Counted from the stretch's first letter, positions 44,890 through 55,823 are shown. The stretch is DNA of 64,000 nucleotides from Thiomicrorhabdus sp. (GCF_963662555.1 NZ_OY759719.1:1384985-1448984); one strand, 5' to 3'. The notes: generated by a model from the letters alone, not told the origin. Numbers and translations are program-made.

Positions 44890-46560
44890 TTAGGTTGTTT
44901 TATTTTGTGCACTTTCTAGCATCTCTTTGGCATGGCTGAGAGTTTGTTCTGTGAGGGTTAGGCCACCAATCATTCTTGCTAACTCTTCAATACGCTGTTC
45001 TGAACTAAGCTGTTTAACTTGTGTGGTAGTTGAATTGTTTTGTGTCTGTTTTGCAATATGTAAATGACTGTGACCATGAGAAGCCACTTGAGCCAAATGG
45101 GTAATGGAAAAGATTTGTTTGTCTTTACCCAATTGCTGCATTTTTTGACCGACTACTTCGGCAATACCGCCACCAATACCCACGTCCACTTCATCAAAAA
45201 TCAGGGTTGGCAGTTGTGCGACTTCTGAGGTGGCGACTTGAATCGCTAAACTAATACGAGACAATTCACCGCCCGATGCGACTTTAGCAAGCGGCTGTAA
45301 TGGCTGGCCTTTGTTAGCTGTCACATTAAAGATTACTTTGTCTGTACCATTGGTATTAGGTTGCTCAGCATCACTTAAGGCTACTTCAAAGAGTCCATTA
45401 GGCATGCCTAAGGTTTGCATGCCTTCAGTAACAATTTTAGACAGGTTTTTAGCCGCTTTTTGACGTGATTTTTTGAGTGAATTAGCTTGGTCTTGATAAT
45501 TTTTCCAGGCCTGGTCAAGTTCGGCTTTTAATATTTCCAAAGAGGCATCAGACTGTTCTAAACGAGCTAAGTCTTCTTGAATTTGTTGGTGTTTCTCAAC
45601 CAGTTGCTCTGCTTCAATATTGTATTTTTTAGCCAAGCCAAATAGAGCAGACAAACGTTCTTCAACGTTTTGAAGTTGTTGTGGGTCTAAATCAATGTTT
45701 TCAGAATGATGTTGAATTTCGGTTGCCGCTTCTTGTACCTCAATTACGCTACTGTTTAATTGGGTGATTAAACCTTCTAAGCTTGGGCTGAATTCAATAA
45801 TCGACTCTAATGCATGAATCGCCTGGTTGATTGAATCAACGGCGCCTTGTTCTTCTTCAATTGCATTGTAGGCTTTATCACAAGCCAGTTTGATTTCACT
45901 TGCATGAGAGAGTTGGCTTTGTTCTTCAGATAAAGCATCAAATTCGCCATCTTGCGGGTTGATTTCATCAAATTCATTTTTTTGAAAACTTAATAATTCA
46001 AGCTTACTTTGGTAGTCGGCTTGTTCTTCTTCAATTTGTTTTAGTTGGCGTTTTAAATCTTGCCATGCTTTAAAGGCTTGATGTGTTTGGCTAAGATTTT
46101 TTGGATGATTGGCGTAGGCATCAAGAAGGTCTAACTGTTTATTGCTAGACAATAATGTTTGATGCTCATGTTGGCCATGAATATCAATCAAAAAACTCCC
46201 TAGGGTTTTCAGTTGGTTTGCCGCAACAGGGTAACCATTAATGTAAGCTTTTGAACGGCCTTCTGAAGTAACGGTTCTACGCAAATAACATTGAGTGTCA
46301 TCATCTAATTCTTGCTCAACTAACCAGCTTTGAACATGCGGAAGTTTCTCAATTTCAAATAGGGCGGTTACATCGGCTTTTGGGGTGTTGTGGCGAACTA
46401 AAGAGCTATCGGCACGTTCACCTAAAGCGAGGCCTAAGGCATCTAATAAAATCGATTTACCTGCACCTGTTTCACCCGTTAGGGTAGTGAAGCCAGTATT
46501 AAATTGCAGTTGAAGTTTTTCAATTAGGGCTAAGTTTTGAATAGAGAGTTCTTGCAGCAT
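44890..46560 (-). CDS. recN: DNA repair protein RecN
   Basis: SMC-like ATPase acting in double-strand-break repair. The 556-aa protein starts MLQELSIQNLALIEKL, with Walker A TGETGAGKSILLDALGL, long coiled coils (about residues 160-380), and C-terminal KVASGGELSRISLAIQ signature and FDEVDVGIGGGIAE Walker B. An anti-Shine-Dalgarno-like CTCCTT, not a ribosome site, precedes the ATG. A palindrome copy is embedded in frame at 45505. Confidence 0.96.
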   Translation of the reverse strand: MLQELSIQNLALIEKLQLQFNTGFTTLTGETGAGKSILLDALGLALGERADSSLVRHNTPKADVTALFEIEKLPHVQSWLVEQELDDDTQCYLRRTVTSEGRSKAYINGYPVAANQLKTLGSFLIDIHGQHEHQTLLSSNKQLDLLDAYANHPKNLSQTHQAFKAWQDLKRQLKQIEEEQADYQSKLELLSFQKNEFDEINPQDGEFDALSEEQSQLSHASEIKLACDKAYNAIEEEQGAVDSINQAIHALESIIEFSPSLEGLITQLNSSVIEVQEAATEIQHHSENIDLDPQQLQNVEERLSALFGLAKKYNIEAEQLVEKHQQIQEDLARLEQSDASLEILKAELDQAWKNYQDQANSLKKSRQKAAKNLSKIVTEGMQTLGMPNGLFEVALSDAEQPNTNGTDKVIFNVTANKGQPLQPLAKVASGGELSRISLAIQVATSEVAQLPTLIFDEVDVGIGGGIAEVVGQKMQQLGKDKQIFSITHLAQVASHGHSHLHIAKQTQNNSTTTQVKQLSSEQRIEELARMIGGLTLTEQTLSHAKEMLESAQNKTT

Positions 46561-46592
46561 ATAAGGAGTTCATTTCACATTAATAAATTAAA

Positions 46593-46625
46593 CAGGCCTG
46601 GTAATTTAACAATTTACCAGGCCTG
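46593..46625. repeat. paired palindrome copies forming a stem-loop
   Basis: CAGGCCTGGTAA and TTACCAGGCCTG flank a 9-base loop in the nadK-recN gap. No T-run follows, so it is a structure element more than a clear terminator. Confidence 0.7.
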
Positions 46626-46715
46626 GTGATTTGCTATTGATTTGAGATTATATAGGAAATAAATATAACAAAAAATGCTTTAATTTCGCTTTTTGTCAGC
46701 CTTTCACAAAGGCGT

Positions 46716-47597
46716 TTAAGAAAGCTTGTCGCCCCAGTGTAATTTAGCTCGTAATAGCTCAAAATGGTCGTGATTCTTTGGGTGTAAAAGACGTAAATAA
46801 TGTTCATTACGTTTCACGATTGTTTGATGGTTTGGCGAAATATCATGGGTGATTTGACCATCACAAATAATCTGCGCTGTTTTGTCACAATATTCATGTG
46901 CACGTAATTCCACAGTACTACTGCTATTAATCACATAAGGGCGTGTGCTCATGGTATGCGGATTAATAGAAACTAACGTTATCGCATCAACACCCGGATC
47001 TAAAATTGGCCCACCAGCAGACAATGCATAAGCTGTGGAGCCCGTTGGGGTAGAGATAATCATGCCATCAGAACGTTGACTGTTTAAAAAGCGACCATCT
47101 ACAAAAGTTTCAAATTCAATCATTCGTGGAGAGTCGGTTTTATGAATCACCACATCGTTAATAGCACGTTCTTGGAATGTGAGCTCACCATTTTCATAAA
47201 CACTCACTTGCAAGACATTACGTAACTCTTCTTGATACACACCAGACAAAATCTCTTCCATGGTTTCAATCATGTCATCTGCGGATACATCGGTTAAAAA
47301 ACCAAGGCGACCCAGGTTAATACCCAGTATCGGAACATCGTTATCGGTAATACAGCGAGCGACATCCAAAAAAGTGCCATCGCCACCCACCATAACCGCA
47401 AGGTCAATTTTACTTTTTAAGTCTTCTCGTTCTAAAAGTTCAACTGATTCATGTCGCGGAAATTTTTCACAAGAGGGCTTATCTAAATACACAGTTCGGG
47501 ATTTAGAGTGAAGATAATCAATTAGCATTTCAATATTTTCCCAACATTGATTGCCTGTGTATTTTCCAAATATTCCGATTGTTTGAAACATGTTCAT
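46716..47597 (-). CDS. nadK: NAD kinase
   Basis: Phosphorylates NAD to NADP. The 293-aa protein has the GGDG motif in AVMVGGDGTFLDVAR, ILGINLGRLGFLTD, the NE/D pair AINDVVIH, STPTGSTAYALSAGGPI and SINPHTMSTRPYVI. Start ambiguous between ATG 47597 and 47591. Upstream of recN on the same strand. Confidence 0.96.
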   Translation of the reverse strand: MNMFQTIGIFGKYTGNQCWENIEMLIDYLHSKSRTVYLDKPSCEKFPRHESVELLEREDLKSKIDLAVMVGGDGTFLDVARCITDNDVPILGINLGRLGFLTDVSADDMIETMEEILSGVYQEELRNVLQVSVYENGELTFQERAINDVVIHKTDSPRMIEFETFVDGRFLNSQRSDGMIISTPTGSTAYALSAGGPILDPGVDAITLVSINPHTMSTRPYVINSSSTVELRAHEYCDKTAQIICDGQITHDISPNHQTIVKRNEHYLRLLHPKNHDHFELLRAKLHWGDKLS

Positions 47598-47761
47598 AAA
47601 CTCATATGTAATCTAAGCCAAGCTTAAGGGATGGGTAATAAGTGTTCTATTTAACTCTTTGTTCTAGCTTTGTTGTAGCTTTATTCTAGTGTTTTTAATT
47701 TTATAAATTCTATATAAAAGTCAATTGAAGGCCTTGAATAACCAACTATTGTTCATATAAT

Positions 47762-47788
47762 TTAGCAGTGTATCTTAAAGAGTGCTTA
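47762..47788 (+). promoter_or_regulatory. degenerate CIRCE element at the hrcA start
   Basis: TTAGCAGTG, 9-bp spacer, GAGTGCTTA. Against the consensus TTAGCACTC-N9-GAGTGCTAA the left arm has two and the right arm one mismatch. It lies just before hrcA's start codon, suggesting autoregulation. Confidence 0.6.
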
Positions 47789-47790
47789 AA

Positions 47791-48816
47791 GTGTTAAACG
47801 ACCGTTCACAACTATTATTTAAAAACTTAATGGGATTATACCTTAATGATGGCAAGCCGGTAGGGTCAACTACACTCGCCAAATTACCCGATATTGGCTT
47901 GAGTTCAGCAACGGTTCGTAATGTGATGGCAGACCTTGAAAAAATGGGCTTGATTCACTCACCGCACACATCAGCAGGGCGCGTGCCTACCGATACCGGT
48001 TACAGACTGTTTCTTGATTCCATGCTTACCTACGAGCCTCTTTCACAGCAAAAACAAGCCTCCATTCGTAATGAGTTATCGGTGGGTTTAAACCAAGATG
48101 ACTTGTTAGAAAGTGCCTCAAAAGTATTGTCTGGCATTACCGGTATGACCAGTTTGGTGTTAATGCCAAATAAACAGCAAGAGGTGCTCAAGCATATCGA
48201 TTTTATTCAGCTCGGTGCTAATCGTGTATTAGTGGTGTTGGTCTTTAATGATCAAGATGTGCAAAACCGCATTATTGAGCTCGAAAAACCTTTTAGTGGT
48301 GATGAACTTCAGCAAACTGCAAACTATTTAAATGAACACTGTTTAGGCAAAAATCTAGCCGAAGCTAAACAATTTTTAATGTCTAGAATGGATACCATTC
48401 GTTCTACCACCAATGAATTTATGAGCTCGATTGTGCAAGCAACCGACTTTGTTTTAGAAAGTCAGCTAGCCCAAAAAATGCCATTTTTAGTCTCAGGTAA
48501 AACCAATTTACTCAATTACCAAGAGCTGGCGAGTTCAGAAAAATTAAAAGCCCTATTTAACTCATTTGAACAACACAATGAAATGGTGTCACTGCTCGAT
48601 AAAAGCATGCAAGCCCAAGGTGTACAAGTATTTGTAGGCCACGAATGCGGTAATGAAATTTACCAAGACTGCAGTATTATCACTACGCCTTATGAAGTTG
48701 AGGGCGAAATTCTAGGTGTACTAGGTGTAGTAGGTCCAAGCCGAATGAACTATCAAAGAGTCGTACCTAGAGTCGATATGACCGCCAAAATCTTAAGCTC
48801 ACTTCTTAAAAAATAA
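47791..48816 (+). CDS. hrcA: heat-inducible transcription repressor HrcA
   Basis: Represses heat-shock genes through CIRCE elements. The 341-aa protein begins LNDRSQLLFKNLMGLYLNDGKPVGSTTLAK with its winged helix (GLSSATVRNVMADLEKMGLIHSPHTSAGRVPTD region), followed by the GAF-like and inserted dimerisation domains. The GTG at 47791 gives the usual MLN start; GTG 47782 is an alternative. Only its own promoter shows a CIRCE-like site, grpE and dnaK appear sigma-32 driven. Confidence 0.93.
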   Translation: MLNDRSQLLFKNLMGLYLNDGKPVGSTTLAKLPDIGLSSATVRNVMADLEKMGLIHSPHTSAGRVPTDTGYRLFLDSMLTYEPLSQQKQASIRNELSVGLNQDDLLESASKVLSGITGMTSLVLMPNKQQEVLKHIDFIQLGANRVLVVLVFNDQDVQNRIIELEKPFSGDELQQTANYLNEHCLGKNLAEAKQFLMSRMDTIRSTTNEFMSSIVQATDFVLESQLAQKMPFLVSGKTNLLNYQELASSEKLKALFNSFEQHNEMVSLLDKSMQAQGVQVFVGHECGNEIYQDCSIITTPYEVEGEILGVLGVVGPSRMNYQRVVPRVDMTAKILSSLLKK

Positions 48817-48878
48817 TTTCATAATTAACGCTCATATTAAGGCTGTTAAAATTTTTATTGTCTGGCTCGATTGATTCT

Positions 48879-50234
48879 TTATTGTTGAATGGGTTTTAGT
48901 GAGTTGTTGATACAAACTTGATTACGTCCAGCCTTTTTTGCGGCGTATAGAGAGTGGTCTGCGGCTTTAAATAGGGTTTGGTAGTTTAGCTCAAACTCTT
49001 CAGGGCTTTGATTGATGTTTTCAAGTAGTTCGACCAGTTGTAATGCAATTTTTTTATGGTGGTAAGCTAATCCAATGGAGCAGGTTGTCGTTATTCCTAA
49101 TGGTTGGGCTTCAGCGACTTGTTGGCGAATTGTTTCAGCTCGTTGTAGGACTTCTTCTTGATTTAAATCTTTAATGATGACAACAAATTCATCGCCACCA
49201 TAGCGGGCAATTATGTCGTTTGCATGACCATTGTTTTTTAGAATAGAAGCAACGGTTTCAAGTATGGTGTCGCCTGCAGTGTGCCCGGTCATATCGTTTA
49301 TTTCTTTAAACTGATCGATATCTAATAACATCAAGGCAATCGCTTCATTTTTAGTGATTGCGGATCTGACTAGTTTATCTCCATACTCATCTAAATAATG
49401 GCGGTTGTTGATGCCGGTTAGCGAGTCTATGTTTACTTTTTGGTGAAGTGCGGCTTGTTCTTCTATGAGTTCATCGCGGGCACGTTTGCCCATAATTAGG
49501 TTGATGGCTCGTGCTAAAAAGTCAGTTTCATTAAATGGCTTGGCAATAAAGTCGCCCGCACCGTGTTTAAGAACATAGACTTGGCGTAATAAGTCGTTCC
49601 ACCCAGAAACGGCCAGAATAGGGATGTCGCGAATGCGTTCATTGCCTTGACGAATTAGGTTAATTAGGCCAATACCACTCACTTCACCTTCTAAAACCAA
49701 GTCAGTAACGACAATATCAAACGATTTTTTAGTATTGTCTAACAGTGCAGCGGCTTCTTCGCCACTTTTAACATGCATCACTTTCCAGCCTGCCGATTTC
49801 ATAATGTGACTGGTAAAGTCAGCGGTGCTTTGTGTGTCTTCCACATAAAGAACACGAGCGGATATGTTAAGCGTGGCATAGAGCATTAAGCTGTGTAGAG
49901 CACGTTTTAGGGTTGGAAAGTCTGATTTAATAAATATTTCGGTAAAGCCAGCATCGTAGGCTTGGCGTTTAAAGTCGGACGAATTATTTGAAGTGAGCAA
50001 GAACTTGGGCGTGTTGCATAGGATTTTGTTGGACTTTAGCTTTTTCAGAAACTTAAAACTGTCCATGTCACTTAGTTCATGTGCCACACAGATTGCGGAA
50101 GGTTTGTGTTTTTTTAAATAAACCAAGCCATCGTTTCCATTACTAGCTTCAATGATGTGCGTATCTGCATTGCTTAGTGTGAGCTTGATAACATTACGAT
50201 AGCTATTGGATGGATCTACGATGAGTATATTCAT
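48879..50234 (-). CDS. response regulator with two receiver domains and GGDEF diguanylate cyclase domain
   Basis: A 451-aa signalling protein (PleD-like plan). The first receiver (about 1-120) is degenerate: where the phosphoacceptor Asp belongs the sequence reads CVAHELSDMD, with His instead. The second receiver keeps the site (VVTDLVLEG) and its Lys (IAKPF). The GGDEF domain (about 285-440) has an intact active site ARYGGDEFVVI but no RxxD inhibitory site (HAND at that position). It probably makes cyclic di-GMP when the second receiver is phosphorylated. Start uncertain: ATG 50234 fits the receiver start; ATG 50291 is possible. Confidence 0.88.
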   Translation of the reverse strand: MNILIVDPSNSYRNVIKLTLSNADTHIIEASNGNDGLVYLKKHKPSAICVAHELSDMDSFKFLKKLKSNKILCNTPKFLLTSNNSSDFKRQAYDAGFTEIFIKSDFPTLKRALHSLMLYATLNISARVLYVEDTQSTADFTSHIMKSAGWKVMHVKSGEEAAALLDNTKKSFDIVVTDLVLEGEVSGIGLINLIRQGNERIRDIPILAVSGWNDLLRQVYVLKHGAGDFIAKPFNETDFLARAINLIMGKRARDELIEEQAALHQKVNIDSLTGINNRHYLDEYGDKLVRSAITKNEAIALMLLDIDQFKEINDMTGHTAGDTILETVASILKNNGHANDIIARYGGDEFVVIIKDLNQEEVLQRAETIRQQVAEAQPLGITTTCSIGLAYHHKKIALQLVELLENINQSPEEFELNYQTLFKAADHSLYAAKKAGRNQVCINNSLKPIQQ

Positions 50235-50475
50235 GAATTTTGGACATGGCTTTGTAAGAAGGCCAGCTATTTTAAAGCTAAATGGCTGCAAAAACCAGAT
50301 TTGGTGATTTTTTTGTCCACTTTTTCATTGAATAGCCGTGCTATTCGTCTCAAAGCTGAAAAAACTATTTAAGCCAGGCTTTTTTCGTTTCGACTATTTC
50401 AGCCCAACTGATTCCTAGCGTGTTTTGCTTTGTTACCAGGCCTGGTAAATTCTTTTAAAAAAAATCCGTCTTTGG

Positions 50476-50504
50476 CTTGAATTACTTAAAGCTATCCCTT
50501 ATAA
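50476..50504 (+). promoter_or_regulatory. sigma-32 promoter of grpE
   Basis: CTTGAA, 14-bp spacer, CCCTTATAA, close to the heat-shock sigma consensus (CTTGAAA and CCCCATNT with 13-17 bp). It is 33 bp before the grpE ATG. A palindrome copy lies just upstream at 50433. Confidence 0.65.
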
Positions 50505-50536
50505 AACTCCCGACTAGAAATTTACTGGAGATAACC

Positions 50537-51121
50537 ATGTCTGAAAAAGAGCAAAAAATGAATGATGACGTTAATGCAGAAGCTGTTGAAACCCAAACTG
50601 CAGAAGAGGCGGTTCAGCAGGCTGAAGAAGCTTTAGATAATGCACAAGAAGCGGTTCAAGATGATATTGCAGCTTTATTAGAAGAAGCCAAAGCAGAAGC
50701 GGAAAAGCATAAAGATATGGCATTACGTGTTCAGGCCGATATGGAAAATTTACGTCGCCGTACTCGTATTGATGTAGAAAGTGCACACAAGTATGCATTA
50801 GAGAAATTTGTTAATGCGTTATTGCCTGCTATGGATTCTATGGAAATGGGGATTGATGCTGCCTCTAAAGAAGAGGCGACTCTTGAAAGTATTCGTGAGG
50901 GGGTTGAAATGACCTTTAAGCAGATGTTGGATGTACTTCAAGAGTTTAACGTTGAGCGTGTAAACCCAACGGGTGAAAAGTTTGACCCTAATTTGCATGA
51001 AGCTTTAACGATGATTCCATCGCCAGATCATGAAAGTAATACGGTAGTTGATACCATTCAAAAGGGTTACACATTAAACGAGCGTTTAGTACGTGCTGCA
51101 CGAGTGATAGTTGCTCAGTAA
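50537..51121 (+). CDS. grpE: nucleotide exchange factor GrpE
   Basis: Stimulates ADP release from DnaK. The 194-aa protein has an acidic, Gln/Ala-rich N-terminal coiled-coil (about 1-70), then MALRVQADMENLRRRTRIDVESAHKYALEKFVNALLPAMDSME and the beta-domain ending in YTLNERLVRAARVIVAQ. The ATG at 50537 follows GGAG; the longer frame to 50477 would overlap the promoter. Confidence 0.95.
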   Translation: MSEKEQKMNDDVNAEAVETQTAEEAVQQAEEALDNAQEAVQDDIAALLEEAKAEAEKHKDMALRVQADMENLRRRTRIDVESAHKYALEKFVNALLPAMDSMEMGIDAASKEEATLESIREGVEMTFKQMLDVLQEFNVERVNPTGEKFDPNLHEALTMIPSPDHESNTVVDTIQKGYTLNERLVRAARVIVAQ

Positions 51122-51216
51122 GTCTTTATTTGTAAGGGGGCGTTTGTTTGTGTTTAGTGAAGACAAAATAAAACACAAAAAACAGCGTAAAAAATAGAAA
51201 AAAAGTGGTTTTTAGA

Positions 51217-51245
51217 CTTGAAAGCTTTTTTTACAGCCCTATATA
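51217..51245 (+). promoter_or_regulatory. sigma-32 promoter of dnaK
   Basis: CTTGAAA, 13-bp spacer, CCCTATATA, a strong match to the heat-shock consensus. It lies 136 bp before dnaK; a palindrome copy is in the leader at 51337. Confidence 0.72.
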
Positions 51246-51380
51246 CAAGTCAACTTAGTAAAAACAATTATTTAACAAATATTATTTAAAAGTCTTAACT
51301 TACAATTTCAGACCGCTAAACGCTTTAATTTAAAGCTACCAGGCCTGGTAATTCTAAGTTTGCAATTTGGAGAAAATCAA

Positions 51381-53300
51381 ATGGCTAAAATTATTGGTAT
51401 CGATTTAGGAACCACCAACTCATGTGTTGCGGTAATGGAAGGTAAAGAAGTTAAAGTTATTCCAAACGCCGAAGGTGCACGTACAACTCCATCGATTGTT
51501 GGTTATACAGCAGATGGTGAAGTACTGGTTGGTGATTCAGCAAAACGTCAAGCGGTTACAAACCCAGAAAACACTCTTTTCGCAATCAAACGTTTAATCG
51601 GTCGTCGTGCTGATGATGAAGTAGTAGCTAAAGATAAGGATATGGTTCCTTATAAAATCGTTGCGGCTGATAACGGAGATGCTTGGGTTGAAGTAGCTGG
51701 TAAGAAATTGTCTCCACAGGAAGTTTCTGCACGTACTCTGATGAAAATGAAGAAAACAGCAGAAGATTACCTAGGTCATGAAGTAACTGAAGCGGTGGTA
51801 ACGGTTCCTGCTTACTTTAACGATGCTCAGCGTCAAGCGACTAAAGATGCCGGTAAAATTGCTGGTTTAGAAGTTAAGCGTATTATCAACGAACCAACAG
51901 CGGCAGCACTTGCATATGGTATGGATAAAGCCAAAGGTGACAGCAAAATCGCAGTTTACGATTTAGGTGGTGGTACGTTTGATATCTCTATCATTGAAGT
52001 AGCGGATTTAGATGGTGAAAAACAAGTAGAAGTACTTTCTACTAATGGTGACACTTTCTTAGGTGGTGAAGATTTCGATAACGTAATTGTTGACTACATT
52101 GCAGAAGAGTTCATGAAAGATCAAAATGTTGATCTGAAGTTAGACAAGTTGGCTTTACAACGTGTTCGTGAAGCGGCAGAAAAAGCAAAAATTGAGCTTT
52201 CATCACGTGAGCAAACAGACATCAACCTACCATATGTAACGGCTGATGCAACGGGTCCAAAACACCTAAACATGAAAATTACTCGTGCTAAGTTTGAGTC
52301 TTTAATTGAAGGCCTAGTTAAGCGTTCAATTGACCCATGTAAAATGGCTCTTAAAGATGCAGGTCTTTCAGCTTCTGAAATTGACGATGTTATCTTGGTG
52401 GGTGGTTCAACTCGTGTACCAATGGTACAAGCCGCGGTTAAAGAATTCTTTGGTAAAGAGCCACGTAAAGATGTAAACCCTGATGAAGCAGTAGCAATGG
52501 GTGCGGCGATTCAAGGTGGTGTACTTTCTGGTGATGTAAACGATGTACTTCTATTAGACGTTACTCCTCTATCTCTAGGTATTGAGACTATGGGTGGTGT
52601 AATGACTAAGTTGATTGAGAAGAACACAACGATTCCAACACGTAAGTCACAAGTATTCTCTACAGCGGAAGATAACCAAAATGCGGTAACAATTCACGTA
52701 GTTCAAGGTGAGCGTGAAATGGCTTCTGGTAACAAATCTTTAGGTCAATTTAACCTAGATGAGATTCCAGCAGCACCACGTGGTACACCACAAATTGAAG
52801 TAACATTTGATATTGATGCCAACGGTATACTAAACGTATCTGCTAAAGATAAAAATACAGGTAAAGAGCAACACATCACAATCCAAGCATCTTCTGGTCT
52901 TTCTGAAGAAGAAGTAGAAGCAATGGTTAAAGATGCTGAAGCTCACGCTGAAGAAGATGCAAAAATGAAAGAACTAGTTGAAGCTCGTAACCAAGCAGAT
53001 GCAATGGTTCACGCAACCAATAAAATGGTAGCGGATGCAGGTGACTCTGTTGATGCAGCTGAAAAAGAAGCCGTAGAAACAGCAATCAAAGCAGTAGAAG
53101 AAGCTATTAAAGGTTCTGACAAAGCAGCGATTGAAGAGTCTGTGACTAAACTAGGTGAAGCAAGTCAGTCAATTGCTCAAAAAGCACAAGCTAAACAGCA
53201 AGCTGGTGGCGATGCAGCTCAAGAGCAAGGTTCAACAGACAATGCAGACGATGACATCGTAGATGCAGAGTTTGAAGAAGTGAATGACGATAAGAAATAA
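51381..53300 (+). CDS. dnaK: chaperone protein DnaK (Hsp70)
   Basis: The 639-aa Hsp70. [21 protein letters not shown] (phosphate loop 1), [29 protein letters not shown] mark the ATPase domain (1-385); [14 protein letters not shown] follows the linker region DVLLLD; C-terminal helices and an acidic tail end [11 protein letters not shown]. Alanine/Gln-rich linker precedes the tail. The ATG at 51381 follows GGAG. Codon use is strongly biased as expected of a highly expressed gene. Confidence 0.98.
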   Translation: MAKIIGIDLGTTNSCVAVMEGKEVKVIPNAEGARTTPSIVGYTADGEVLVGDSAKRQAVTNPENTLFAIKRLIGRRADDEVVAKDKDMVPYKIVAADNGDAWVEVAGKKLSPQEVSARTLMKMKKTAEDYLGHEVTEAVVTVPAYFNDAQRQATKDAGKIAGLEVKRIINEPTAAALAYGMDKAKGDSKIAVYDLGGGTFDISIIEVADLDGEKQVEVLSTNGDTFLGGEDFDNVIVDYIAEEFMKDQNVDLKLDKLALQRVREAAEKAKIELSSREQTDINLPYVTADATGPKHLNMKITRAKFESLIEGLVKRSIDPCKMALKDAGLSASEIDDVILVGGSTRVPMVQAAVKEFFGKEPRKDVNPDEAVAMGAAIQGGVLSGDVNDVLLLDVTPLSLGIETMGGVMTKLIEKNTTIPTRKSQVFSTAEDNQNAVTIHVVQGEREMASGNKSLGQFNLDEIPAAPRGTPQIEVTFDIDANGILNVSAKDKNTGKEQHITIQASSGLSEEEVEAMVKDAEAHAEEDAKMKELVEARNQADAMVHATNKMVADAGDSVDAAEKEAVETAIKAVEEAIKGSDKAAIEESVTKLGEASQSIAQKAQAKQQAGGDAAQEQGSTDNADDDIVDAEFEEVNDDKK

Positions 53301-53320
53301 TTTATAACATTCATATCACG

Positions 53321-53406
53321 CCCATAAGATACCAACTCTGCGTTGGGAAATGATCACGTACTATTTGTACGCTCACATTTCTCCGCCTTGATTTGACAAC
53401 TTATGG
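53321..53406. repeat. 86-bp imperfect inverted-repeat element
   Basis: Outer arms CCATAAG (53322-53328) and CTTATGG (53400-53406), with inner GAAATG...CATTTC and GTAC...GTAC pairs around TATTT. It begins 20 bp after the dnaK stop codon and looks like a dispersed intergenic repeat, but no second copy is in the window. Confidence 0.55.
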
Positions 53407-53442
53407 TCGCAATCTGTAATGCTATAAAAAGCTTATTAAAAT

Positions 53443-53491
53443 AAAAAATGCACGAATATTCTAGTTTTCTAGGGCATTTGTGCATTTTTAT
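53443..53491 (+). terminator. terminator after dnaK
   Basis: AAAAATGCACGAATATTCTAG pairs with CTAGGGCATTTGTGCATTTTT with a few mismatches and a T-rich end. Confidence 0.7.
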
Positions 53492-53606
53492 ATCTTGATT
53501 TTACTCTCTATTTAAAAGTTACCACACCCCGCAAGGGGGTATAAAGGCCTGGCTTTTTATTGAGGTTGTTTCTAAATAGAACGTAAATTAACTTTTAATA
53601 TTATTT

Positions 53607-53764
53607 GAGTGCTTTACACGAGTGGGACGCGAGGAAAAAATGAGATAAAATTTTTCTGAATTAGGCGGAAAACGGAGTTAATAGCTAGCTATTAACGAGT
53701 TTTTCAACGACATTCAGTAAGGTTTTAGCCATTTTTAGCCGTGTATCCATCTCGTACAAAGCTC
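53607..53764. repeat. 158-bp fold-back (near-palindromic) element in the dnaK-dnaJ gap
   Basis: The two halves are imperfect reverse complements about the 18-bp perfect palindrome TTAATAGCTAGCTATTAA (53678-53695). Matching blocks, left half versus reverse-complemented right half: GCTTTACACGAG with GCTTTGTACGAG, AAAAATG in both, CTGAAT in both, and AAAAC with AAAAAC near the centre. No ORF is encoded. MITE-like or structured intergenic element. Confidence 0.75.
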
Positions 53765-53810
53765 TCTTTTATTAAACATAAAAAACGCAAAAGCGTTGGA
53801 CGAGAAATCG

Positions 53811-54980
53811 ATGAGTAAAACCTGTTACTACGAAATCCTATCCGTTTCAAAAACGGCTTCTGAAGGTGAAATTAAAAAAGCCTATCGCAAAATGGCAATG
53901 AAGTATCACCCTGACCGTAATCCGGGTGATGCAGAAGCTGAAAATAAATTTAAAGAAGCAGCAGAAGCTTATGAAGTGCTTTCTGATCCACAAAAACGTT
54001 CAACCTATGATCAGTTTGGTCATGCTGGTTTAGAAGGTGGTCATGGTGGAGGCGGCTTTGGCGGCGGTGGTTTTGGTGATGCATTTGGTGATATTTTTGG
54101 TGATATCTTTGGCGGTGGTTTTGGTGGGCAACGTGGCCCGCAACCTGGTCAAGATTTACAGTATGAATTAGAAGTCTCTTTAGAGGATGCAGTTGCTGGT
54201 ACTACCGTTGATATCCGCATTCCAACCAAAGACATTTGTGATGCTTGTGATGGTTCAGGAGCTGAACCTGGCAGTGATGTAGAAACATGCCCAACCTGTC
54301 ATGGTGCAGGTCAGGTACGAATGCAACAAGGTTTCTTTGCTGTAAACCGCACTTGTCCAAGTTGTCATGGTTCTGGTAAGTTAATTAAAACACCTTGTAA
54401 AAAATGCCGCGGAGAAGGGTATACTCATGACAATAAAACATTGTCAGTGAAGATTCCTGCGGGTGTGGATACAGGCGACCGTATCCGTCTTCAAGGTGAA
54501 GGTGAAGCTGGCGAACCAGGTGCACCACGTGGTGACTTATATGTTCGAATTAGAGTTAAAAAACACGCAATCTTTGAGCGTGATGGCAATACGCTTTATT
54601 GTGAATTACCTATTGGTTTTGCAACAGCGGCTTTAGGTGGTTCTGTTGATGTACCTACTTTAGGTGGTAAAGCTAACTTAAAAATCCCTGCTGGTACACA
54701 ATCTGGCCAACGTTTTAAATTGTCAGGTAAAGGGGTTAAATCGGTTAGATCTTCACATATCGGTGATATGGTTGTGCAAATTAATATTGAGACGCCTGTT
54801 AAATTAACATCACGTCAAAAAGAGTTATTGCAAGAATTTGATGAGAGTTTACAAGGTAAACATCACAAACAGCATAGCCCACAAGCACATAGTTTCTTTG
54901 ATTCAGTTAAATCGTTCTTTACTGGCGATGATGATAATGATTCAAAATCAAAAAAAGATAAGAATGAGCCTTGGAATTAA
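53811..54980 (+). CDS. dnaJ: chaperone protein DnaJ
   Basis: Full-length 389-aa type I Hsp40. J domain with HPD at 33-35; Gly/Phe-rich linker (about 70-110); four zinc-finger repeats [32 protein letters not shown]; and the substrate-binding C-terminal domains. The tail adds an unusual polar stretch rich in D, K and S ending NEPWN. The ATG at 53811 is chosen over TTG 53796. Separated from dnaK by 510 bp of repeats; I see no clear sigma-32 site before it. Confidence 0.97.
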   Translation: MSKTCYYEILSVSKTASEGEIKKAYRKMAMKYHPDRNPGDAEAENKFKEAAEAYEVLSDPQKRSTYDQFGHAGLEGGHGGGGFGGGGFGDAFGDIFGDIFGGGFGGQRGPQPGQDLQYELEVSLEDAVAGTTVDIRIPTKDICDACDGSGAEPGSDVETCPTCHGAGQVRMQQGFFAVNRTCPSCHGSGKLIKTPCKKCRGEGYTHDNKTLSVKIPAGVDTGDRIRLQGEGEAGEPGAPRGDLYVRIRVKKHAIFERDGNTLYCELPIGFATAALGGSVDVPTLGGKANLKIPAGTQSGQRFKLSGKGVKSVRSSHIGDMVVQINIETPVKLTSRQKELLQEFDESLQGKHHKQHSPQAHSFFDSVKSFFTGDDDNDSKSKKDKNEPWN

Positions 54981-55823
<843 letters not shown>

